Assembly: GCA_017413085.1 (NCBI GenBank)
Contig: JAFPVC010000018.1
Location: 1 to 48,170 of the forward strand
DNA: 48,170 bases
Reading direction: 5' to 3'
DNA from: Prevotella sp.
GTDB lineage: Bacteria > Bacteroidota > Bacteroidia > Bacteroidales > Bacteroidaceae
In this document: piece after piece, positions 41,742 through 48,170 of the stretch
Numbering within the stretch: the stretch's first letter is position 1
Layout of the letters: every line of letters starts with the position of its first letter
The notes under the pieces: model-generated
Databases searched by the model: none
Told to the model about the DNA's origin: nothing
What the model saw: only the letters and a program-made list of their open reading frames with translations
Program-made: the position numbers and the translations under genes

Positions 41742-43499
41742 ATGAAATATCTTAGAAAAATAAAGAACGGAAGCTTTGCCGCATTGATTGGTCTTGTTGC
41801 GCTGACCAGCTGCGAAGGCTCCGACCTATATAATGTCCTGTCACCCGACTGGCTTTCGGAAAAGATAGATTCCATAGCTGCTGCTAACAAGCAGGGTGAA
41901 CTTGAGGGCATGATGGAGGATGTCTATACAATAGGAAAGACCGACTATTCTTCAGGTTGGTGGGGTGCATTCTCAAAATACTATGTAGTACCCGCCGGAC
42001 AAGTATGGTATGCACAGTTCAACCTCAATATCAATCCGGAAGCATCTGCCGTATATAAGAACTTTGCTCTTGTATTTACCAATGACAACTATGAGGTACG
42101 CAATGGAGACGGATATGCAGAGTATGGTGTTATTCGTTTTGACAACCGTCCTGACCCGGGTAACTCAGAGTGGGGTGAATACATTGACCGTGGTCTCGTG
42201 ACCAGCACGCTGACCTTCGGCACTGATACTGATGAAGGTATTGAGAAACTGGGCGGCAAGGTGACACTCACTGTTGACCGTACTGATGGTGGCCTCACTG
42301 TTATCATGGACAATGGTACGGTGACAAAGACCTACAAGCAGACCACGCCGTGGCCTGACGCGGCAACAGCATCTGAGAACATACGTTGCTTCTTGGTACC
42401 AGAGGGCTCATACATAGACTTCCTTGCTACCAACATCGAGCCAATAGGCGGATGCACATCGGCAGAAGACAAGCAGCCTGTGTCTATGACATTGGAGAAT
42501 GTTCCTGATGAGATTACATTAGGTGCAGACCTCAGCGAGGCCTTAGCTGATATGACAGCAACAGTTACGTATGAAGAGGGCGTAACGGCTACCGTAAGAG
42601 CCAGCGACCTTATCTTTGATGCATATCCAGATTTAACTACACCTGGAGAAAAGACTCTCACCGTGATGTATAACAAGACCTTCAAGGGTGAGATTGCTGA
42701 AAAGCCTATTGTAGCCTATTCACCATTCAAGGTTATGCTGAAGGTTACGGCACTGGAGGTTACTGCTCAGCCTACGCGCAGCACCTACTACTTCTATACT
42801 TCTGAAGCTACAAGCGGTATGAATGGACGCACCTTGGCATTTGATCCTACTGGCTTGGTGGTTACTGCTACGTATAGCGATGGAAGCAGTGCTGTGGTAG
42901 ATAATGACAAGCTTACATTCTCTGCCGTTCCTGCAAGTGTGGGTTCTCATACCGTCACAATAACAGGAAGTGATGAACAGACCACAAGCGTGACAGTTAA
43001 TGTTGCTACGTCAACAGTGGAGACGCCTACTCTTACGCCTACTACAGTCGGACCGACGGACAACACTGCAGCCTGGTGGACATACTTCTCTAACGATGTC
43101 AAGGTTGATGCAGGCAAGACCATGAAGGTGAACTTCATCAACTATGCTGGTGGTGCTAACTGGAACAACTGGCTCGTTATACTGCGTCAGGCTTCAGGTA
43201 CGGAGTATGGAGTGTTCCGTGCTGATAACTGGGCTTGGAGATATGACATCAATCCAGTACCGGGAACTGTTTACAGTGGCGGACAAACGTCTTGGGAAAC
43301 ATGGCTCGCTGCCATGAACGGAGCACACTGTACTGCTTATATAACCAACTGTAACAATGGTACTGTTGACGTGCAGGTTGTAATGAACGGTACTGATGGT
43401 AATAAGTACTACCAGTATTACCTCGGAACAAGCGACATCATTGTTGACGACCTTCAGTTCGCATTCACCGTTGACGGCTGTCATATCGTATTTGAATAA
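41742..43499 (+). CDS. SusE/F-position surface glycan-binding lipoprotein with duplicated domain
   Basis: 585 aa. Lipobox LTSC (Cys24). Two regions resemble each other: residues ~63-235 (TDYSSGWWGAFSKYYVVPAG ... YGVIRFDN) and ~440-585 (TDNTAAWWTYFSNDVKVDAG ... YGVFRADNWAWRYD). Each is about 150 residues, Trp-rich, and fits a lectin-like fold. Between them lie two bacterial Ig-like domains (PVSMTLENVPDEITLGADLS; LEVTAQPTRSTYYFYT). The position and lipobox suggest a surface glycan-binding protein feeding the SusCD pair. No catalytic motif seen. Confidence 0.78.
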   Translation: MKYLRKIKNGSFAALIGLVALTSCEGSDLYNVLSPDWLSEKIDSIAAANKQGELEGMMEDVYTIGKTDYSSGWWGAFSKYYVVPAGQVWYAQFNLNINPEASAVYKNFALVFTNDNYEVRNGDGYAEYGVIRFDNRPDPGNSEWGEYIDRGLVTSTLTFGTDTDEGIEKLGGKVTLTVDRTDGGLTVIMDNGTVTKTYKQTTPWPDAATASENIRCFLVPEGSYIDFLATNIEPIGGCTSAEDKQPVSMTLENVPDEITLGADLSEALADMTATVTYEEGVTATVRASDLIFDAYPDLTTPGEKTLTVMYNKTFKGEIAEKPIVAYSPFKVMLKVTALEVTAQPTRSTYYFYTSEATSGMNGRTLAFDPTGLVVTATYSDGSSAVVDNDKLTFSAVPASVGSHTVTITGSDEQTTSVTVNVATSTVETPTLTPTTVGPTDNTAAWWTYFSNDVKVDAGKTMKVNFINYAGGANWNNWLVILRQASGTEYGVFRADNWAWRYDINPVPGTVYSGGQTSWETWLAAMNGAHCTAYITNCNNGTVDVQVVMNGTDGNKYYQYYLGTSDIIVDDLQFAFTVDGCHIVFE

Positions 43500-43522
43500 A
43501 CCTTATAAAAAAGAGATACACT

Positions 43523-45421
43523 ATGAATAAGATATCAAAACTATTCTGCTGCTTAGGCGCCGGCATGATGCTGGCTGCCTGCAGCGATGATTTTACACCG
43601 CCAGAGAATACTGTCATCGAGACTCCTGTCGTATCGACTATTACAGAGTCATCAGCCGTTGCAAACGTCACGATTTACGGACGCAGCGTGCATGAGGACT
43701 GCGTAGGCGTGTGCTACAGCACGACAAACCAGGAGCCTACCATCAACGACGAGAAGATTACCCGTTCGCGTGGTAAGGAGGTCAACGTAACGCTTGGCAA
43801 CCTGCAGGAGGGAACAACTTATTACCTGCGTGCATACGCTGAGACAGACTATGGTGTGAGGTATTCTGACGTGGTCAGCTTCACCACGCGTACCATAGCT
43901 GAGACGCTCAACGAATGGACGGCTCCTGAATATGTTGACGACTATCGCAGCATTAGTTCGTGGACGCAGCGCGCACAGTGGAACCTTGCCAACGTGCACG
44001 ACCCTTCCGTAATGCTGGCTGACGACGGCTATTACTACATGTACCAGACCGACGCCTCATACGGCAACGCTCACACTGCGGGCGGTCACTTCCATGCCCG
44101 CCGCTCAAAGAACCTCATTGACTGGGAATACCTCGGCGGCACCATGACAGATGCTCCTGCATGGGTACTCACCAAGCTCAACGAGATACGTGCAAAGCAG
44201 GGCTTGCCAGCGGTAACGCAGCCACAGTACGGCTACTGGGCACCAACAGTGCGCAAGGTCAGGGAAGGCCTCTACCGCATGTACTACAGCATCGTGGTTG
44301 ACAACTATATCCAGAGCGGAAAGCCTGCAACTGAGACTTTCGACGGCTCATGGGGCGAGCGTGCCTTCATCGGTATGATGGAGACCGCCGATCCTGCATC
44401 TAACCAGTGGGAAGACAAGGGCTTCGTGCTCTGCTCTTCTTCTGACAAGGGCAAGGACGGTTGGGCACGCTCTGGTACCAACGACTGGAACGCTTACTTC
44501 TACTTCAACGCCATCGACCCATCGTTCATCATCACTCCAGAGGGTGAGCACTGGCTCATCTACGGTTCTTGGCACAGCGGTTTCGCTGCAGTACAGCTGA
44601 ACGCCGAGACGGGTAAGACCATCACCGAACTTGGTGACCCATGGGCTGACAGTCCAGCCGGACTGGCTGCCAACGGCTATGGCAAGCGCATCTTCAGCCG
44701 CAAAGCTGGCGATCGCTGGCAGGGTTCTGAGGCTCCTGAGGTAATCTACCACGATGGTTACTACTACCTCTTCATGGCTTACGACGGACTCGACGTGCCT
44801 TACAACACTCGCGTGGTACGTTCTGAGAACATAGACGGTCCTTACAAGAACATCAACGGTACAGACTGCACCAACGGTGGCGACGCCATAACCGTGCTTA
44901 CGCATCCGTATCAGTTCAGCGGAAGTCAAGGCTGGGTAGGCATTGCTCACTGCGCTGTATTCGACGACGGTCAGGGCAACTACTTCTATGCTTCGCAGCA
45001 GCGCTTCCCAACTACGGCCGGCGGCAATGCGCCAAACGCAGTGATGCTCGGTGGCGTGCGCAGCATACAGTGGCAGTCAAACGGCTGGCCTGTTGTGATG
45101 CCGGAGCGTTATGCGGCAGTGCCTCAGGTGGCAATCACTGCTTCAGAGATTGCAGGCACATGGGAGCACATAGACCTCAGCTATTCTTATGGCAACATGA
45201 AGACCTCGACCACCATGACCTTCAATGTCGATGGCAGCATCACCGGTGGCCCGTGGGCAGGCAGCACATGGAGTTTCAATGCTGAGACAAACACTCTCAC
45301 TGCCAACGGAGTGGAACTCAAGGTGCAGCGCGAGTGTGACTGGGAGGCTGATCCTCGCAAGCACACCATAGTGTATGCCGGCAGCAAGAACGACAAGACT
45401 TACTGGGGCAAGAAAAAGTAA
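43523..45421 (+). CDS. GH43-type arabinanase-like lipoprotein
   Basis: 632 aa. Lipobox LAAC (Cys20), then an Fn3-like domain (residues ~35-122). The five-bladed GH43 domain has Asp160 in NLANVHDPSVML (general base), Asp332 in NAIDPSFI and Glu403 in GSEAPEV (general acid). A C-terminal ~85-residue beta domain (AGTWEHIDLSYSYGNMKTST) is lipocalin-like. The motif spacing and YGYWAPTVRKV resemble endo-alpha-1,5-L-arabinanases, so arabinan is the likely substrate; xylan-type activity is the alternative. It is the last gene of the locus, with a terminator at 45455-45495. Confidence 0.85.
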   Translation: MNKISKLFCCLGAGMMLAACSDDFTPPENTVIETPVVSTITESSAVANVTIYGRSVHEDCVGVCYSTTNQEPTINDEKITRSRGKEVNVTLGNLQEGTTYYLRAYAETDYGVRYSDVVSFTTRTIAETLNEWTAPEYVDDYRSISSWTQRAQWNLANVHDPSVMLADDGYYYMYQTDASYGNAHTAGGHFHARRSKNLIDWEYLGGTMTDAPAWVLTKLNEIRAKQGLPAVTQPQYGYWAPTVRKVREGLYRMYYSIVVDNYIQSGKPATETFDGSWGERAFIGMMETADPASNQWEDKGFVLCSSSDKGKDGWARSGTNDWNAYFYFNAIDPSFIITPEGEHWLIYGSWHSGFAAVQLNAETGKTITELGDPWADSPAGLAANGYGKRIFSRKAGDRWQGSEAPEVIYHDGYYYLFMAYDGLDVPYNTRVVRSENIDGPYKNINGTDCTNGGDAITVLTHPYQFSGSQGWVGIAHCAVFDDGQGNYFYASQQRFPTTAGGNAPNAVMLGGVRSIQWQSNGWPVVMPERYAAVPQVAITASEIAGTWEHIDLSYSYGNMKTSTTMTFNVDGSITGGPWAGSTWSFNAETNTLTANGVELKVQRECDWEADPRKHTIVYAGSKNDKTYWGKKK

Positions 45422-45454
45422 AATCTATGACATAGTAGATTTGTATAATTAGAC

Positions 45455-45495
45455 AGACACCCGATTGGCTTATTGCCGACCGGGTGTCTCTTTTT
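45455..45495 (+). terminator. Terminator of the SusCD locus
   Basis: AGACACCCG (45455-45463) pairs with CGGGTGTCT (45481-45489), with an inner GGC/GCC pairing and a T run after it. Confidence 0.85.
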
Positions 45496-45503
45496 ATATC
45501 CTT

Positions 45504-45765
45504 TTCCTGACACTTTGATTTTCGCAACCCTCATTTCCTTGCGATATTTGAAAATGATTTCCATCTGTTTTCGTACAGCCGAAAATAGAGAATTTCACAA
45601 ACCGCTGATGATTAATGCTTTAATTTTTAAGGCCATTTTTTCGCTTTGTAAAAGCACCCAAATTACGGTGCAAACAGGCCCAAATCACACTGTAATCAAG
45701 TGCTAATTACATGGTAAAAGCAACCTAATCACGATGTAATTGGAGCCTGATTACATTTCAACAGC
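45504..45765 (-). repeat. Dispersed repeat, copy 2 (inverted relative to copy 1)
   Basis: Reverse complement of the element at 1-250: 22-bp-period array at 45655-45760, and the tail at 45504-45654. The tail is recognisable by CAAGGAAATGAGGGTTGC and CTATTTTCGGCTGTA read on the minus strand. Confidence 0.8.
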
Positions 45766-45789
45766 CATTTACACCACAAAATACGCATA

Positions 45790-45837
45790 AAAAAGCACCG
45801 TCAGAAACTCTATTTTGAGTTTTCCGACGGCACTTTT
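45790..45837. terminator. Bidirectional hairpin terminator
   Basis: AAAAGCACCGTCAGAAACTC pairs (with small bulges) with GAGTTTTCCGACGGCACTTTT-side sequence and is A-rich before and T-rich after. It lies between the GH43 gene and the convergent PAP2 gene. Confidence 0.7.
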
Positions 45838-45926
45838 CGTTTTGACACTTTGTAAACAAAAATTTCAGAAAACATATCATAGTGTCAAATGATTATTTTA
45901 TCCCATTAAGCAGTTGTAGCACTCGG

Positions 45927-46937
45927 TTACGATACCTTCTGTAGTTTTCTGCCTCCCAATACGATAAACAAGAGCAGGCCAGTGAAGAAACCTGCTATCG
46001 AGTCTACGGCATAGTGTGCTTGTATATATACCGTTGACATGCACAGAAACAGGTATGGCACTGCCAGTATGGTCAGCCATCGCCACATCCTCATTTTTGC
46101 ACATATCGCCATCACGAGCGTGGCTATGGCTACGTGGCTTGAGGGAAAGGCCGCCGTGGGACGCTCGCCCGTCTGGTGAGCCATCTGACAGAGGTTGTAG
46201 AAGATACCGTCTCGCCATCCCGGCGCCTGCAGGCACTCGGTGGACTGAGAGAAGTAATGACCTATGTCGGGCAGACTGCCGCTGCGTATGGCTTCGGTGC
46301 CTGCGGCAAGGTAATAGTATTGCGGGCCAGTGACGGGCAGCAGCAGGAACACTACGTAGCACAGGAAGAAACCGCCGAATATCATGTATGCCACGCGCTC
46401 CACCTGACGGTAGTCGCGTATGAAAATCAAGAAGACGGTGACTACGAAGAAAAGATAGTAGGACACGTAGCCCATATACATCAGCTCTGACACCACGCGC
46501 GACGAGAAACACTCTGAGAACAGCAGTGCGGGCTGGCATCCGAACAGTGACTGATCAAGGCCTGCAAACACATGGTCGTAGCTGCCGAACTGCTGGTTTA
46601 TCTCGTATGTGTCGGGATACCAGAAACCGAGCATCAGCAGCAGGTAGCCCATGCGGCACATCATCACCGCCTTGCACGGCCACAGTTGATATACCACCCA
46701 CAAGACCAGCGTGCCGCTCAGTGCCGTGACGCGCTGCCACAGCAGTCCTGCGGCATCGTCCACACCAGTCCATGTGAACAGTATCAGCAGCGTGGTAAAC
46801 AGTGCGTAAGCCATCTGCATCAGTTCGGGAGCCGTGAAACCGAGAAATCCCATGCCGAGCGGTCCGCCTTTGTGCATGGGAATCCTTTTCTTCGTTGGTA
46901 CGAAGTAATCTGTTATGTCATATTTTCCTTTTGCCAT
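45927..46937 (-). CDS. PAP2-superfamily integral membrane enzyme
   Basis: 336 aa with about six hydrophobic segments (MQMAYALFTTLLILFTW, LLLMLGFWYP, YYLFFVVTVFLIFI, AYMIFGGFFLCYVVFLLLPV). The PAP2 motifs are VTGPQYYYLAAG, AAFPSSHVAIATLV and TVYIQAHYAVDSIAG, with the catalytic His residues in the last two. Overall it looks like the inositol-phosphorylceramide-synthase/Aur1-like branch known in Bacteroides sphingolipid metabolism, rather than a soluble phosphatase. That assignment is an inference from motif style and length. It lies 18 nt after the epimerase gene, so they may be co-expressed. Confidence 0.75.
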   Translation of the reverse strand: MAKGKYDITDYFVPTKKRIPMHKGGPLGMGFLGFTAPELMQMAYALFTTLLILFTWTGVDDAAGLLWQRVTALSGTLVLWVVYQLWPCKAVMMCRMGYLLLMLGFWYPDTYEINQQFGSYDHVFAGLDQSLFGCQPALLFSECFSSRVVSELMYMGYVSYYLFFVVTVFLIFIRDYRQVERVAYMIFGGFFLCYVVFLLLPVTGPQYYYLAAGTEAIRSGSLPDIGHYFSQSTECLQAPGWRDGIFYNLCQMAHQTGERPTAAFPSSHVAIATLVMAICAKMRMWRWLTILAVPYLFLCMSTVYIQAHYAVDSIAGFFTGLLLFIVLGGRKLQKVS

Positions 46938-46955
46938 TTTTCTTTTATCTTCCTT

Positions 46956-47957
46956 CTACCTTCTTCTATCTCCTTCCTCAGAAAGCATCTCTCTCACTCC
47001 GTCGCTGAGTTTCCACTGCGGACTGTATCCGAAGTTGTTTATCGCCGGGGTGATGTCGCAGCACCAGTTGCGCTGCTTCAGTATGTTGTAATGGTCGTTG
47101 TTAAGCGTGGAGAGTTTTCCCGTGACGTGCATCCATACATCGCTCACGGCGCACACCGTGCGCAGCACCCACAAGGGAAACGTGATTCTCAATACGTGCT
47201 TCTTGCCCAGTTCCTTTATGATAAGGTTGCTGAAATCCCTTGACGTATATACATCACCGTCGCTGAGGAAATAGGTCTTGCCTATGGCCTGTTCTGATTT
47301 CATCGACTTAAACACGGCCTGCACCACATCTTTTACGAATACGAAAGTAAGGTCTTGACGCTTGAAGCCTACGGCAGTGTCAATGCCTTTTCTTATGCTG
47401 TCGGCCATTATCATGTAGTCCTTCTCGCGTGGACCATATATCCCTGTAGGCCTGAGTATGGTAAAGGGGATACGGCACTCCTGTCTCAGCCATTCCTCTG
47501 CGGCCAGCTTGCTCTTGCCGTATGCGGTGTTGGGCTGTGGCGTGTCGGTGTCGAGAATCTCTGTATGCGGCTCTTCCTCACGTATTGCCCCCATCACGCT
47601 CAGGCTGCTGATAAAGACGAACCGTTTCAACGGCATGTCCATTGTCTGCAGTGCCGTCACAAGGTTCTTCGTGCCTTCGGTGTTCACTTTGAAGAAATCC
47701 TCCAGTTGCAGTGCCTTTGTCGCTCCTGCGGCATGCACCACGTAATCCATCGTCATACCCTGCAGTGCCTCCGTCATCTGTTCTACAGAAGACAGGTTGA
47801 GTTCTATCCTGTGTATGCGCTCATCCTGAAGGTATCTCAGACTGCTGCTCTTGCGCACAGCCGCCCATACCTCCATGTCCCTGCGCAGTGCCTCCTCCAC
47901 TATGAAGGAGCCTAAGAACCCTGACGCACCAGTTATGAGTATTCGCTCTTTTTGCAT
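46956..47957 (-). CDS. NAD-dependent epimerase/dehydratase
   Basis: 333 aa from the ATG at 47957. The extended-SDR fold shows ILITGASGFLGSFIVEEALR (NAD binding), VVHAAGATKA, the active-site Tyr/Lys in TAYGKSKLAAEEW, and RPTGIYGPREKDY. Substrate not known; sugar-nucleotide epimerase or 3beta-HSD-like reductase are both possible. The upstream ATG at 47999 is rejected because a promoter (-7 TAACTTTG 47969-47976, -33 TTTG 47997-48000, 20 bp apart) lies between the two. Confidence 0.85.
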   Translation of the reverse strand: MQKERILITGASGFLGSFIVEEALRRDMEVWAAVRKSSSLRYLQDERIHRIELNLSSVEQMTEALQGMTMDYVVHAAGATKALQLEDFFKVNTEGTKNLVTALQTMDMPLKRFVFISSLSVMGAIREEEPHTEILDTDTPQPNTAYGKSKLAAEEWLRQECRIPFTILRPTGIYGPREKDYMIMADSIRKGIDTAVGFKRQDLTFVFVKDVVQAVFKSMKSEQAIGKTYFLSDGDVYTSRDFSNLIIKELGKKHVLRITFPLWVLRTVCAVSDVWMHVTGKLSTLNNDHYNILKQRNWCCDITPAINNFGYSPQWKLSDGVREMLSEEGDRRR

Positions 47958-47968
47958 AATTGACGATG

Positions 47969-48000
47969 CAAAGTTACACAATAAATCCGAGACCTCCAAA
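47969..48000 (-). promoter_or_regulatory. Promoter of the epimerase gene
   Basis: -33 TTTG and -7 TAACTTTG on the minus strand with 20-bp spacing. The predicted leader is only about 6 nt. Confidence 0.7.
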
Positions 48001-48054
48001 CATTTTCGCCTTTATACGTTAATGCCGTTAATTTCATTCATTAATACCATTGGG

Positions 48055-48170
48055 GAACTTCTATTTATTATCGCCTTCGGCGAGAAGGTTTAGCTCGGCG
48101 GCCTGAAGGGGAACCAACGGTCGGCGGCCAGAAGGGGAAAGCCAAAGCCAAATCGTTCAAATCAACTCAA
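48055..48170 (-). repeat. GC-rich dispersed repeat, copy 2
   Basis: Inverted copy of 12232-12346 with its paired CCCCTTC.GGCCGCCGA units. It runs into the window edge. Confidence 0.85.

Overview
The window looks like a chromosome segment of a Bacteroidales bacterium, most like Prevotella or a close relative. Three things support this: promoters with the Bacteroidetes -7 element TAnnTTTG (sometimes with TTTG about 20 bp upstream) in front of most genes, a SusC/SusD polysaccharide utilisation locus, and the overall protein styles. Core genes are moderately GC-rich. The stretches 12.4-17.4 kb and 18.6-29.7 kb are clearly more AT-rich and hold accessory genes.

Layout. 0.6-11.3 kb is core: mnmG, sufS and a SpoU-type RNA methyltransferase run rightward. 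They meet a leftward RNase R gene, followed by a Fic-family protein, an S41 processing protease and a phosphoethanolamine-transferase-like membrane enzyme. A tRNA-Asn gene (11.52 kb) marks the edge of the accessory DNA, followed by a frameshifted small gene. 12.4-17.4 kb is a tightly coupled leftward four-gene operon: methyltransferase-like protein, small SF1 helicase, 694-aa unknown protein, DUF1848 Fe-S-type protein. It is preceded by a separately promoted, terminated and apparently highly folded RNA of about 330 nt.

18.6-29.7 kb is a defence-like island, all leftward. It holds a WYL-domain regulator, a TPR/OB-fold protein and a RecD-like helicase (one operon), then two unknown proteins. 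Next is a complete retron: ncRNA with matching a1/a2 ends, and an RT with NAxxH, YADD and VTG. Two genes follow it, a HEPN-type RNase candidate and a single-HKD PLD-family nuclease. Last come a very acidic 61-aa protein and an NTF2/SnoaL-like protein. Four of the five transcription units carry the same inverted-repeat operator (ACGAAC, 5 nt, GTTCGT) at the same distance from the -7 element, and the fifth (the retron) carries a partial copy. The regulator's own promoter has one. I infer one WYL-controlled immune regulon built around a retron with an unusual effector pair. The island is bracketed by related low-complexity repeats at 17.9-18.1 and 30.0-30.2 kb.

30.4-36.4 kb holds a DUF4143-type ATPase, a WG-repeat secreted protein, a MaoC-like hydratase, DsbD and a second WYL regulator. 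36.7-45.4 kb is a SusC/SusD/surface lipoprotein/GH43 locus, probably for arabinan or arabinose-containing glycans. 45.9-48.0 kb holds a PAP2-type membrane enzyme and an NAD-dependent epimerase. Dispersed repeats are frequent: a 22-bp-period family (three copies), a GC-rich ~100-bp element (two inverted copies) and GAAGRRTT-like low-complexity DNA that also appears in frame inside mnmG and rnr.
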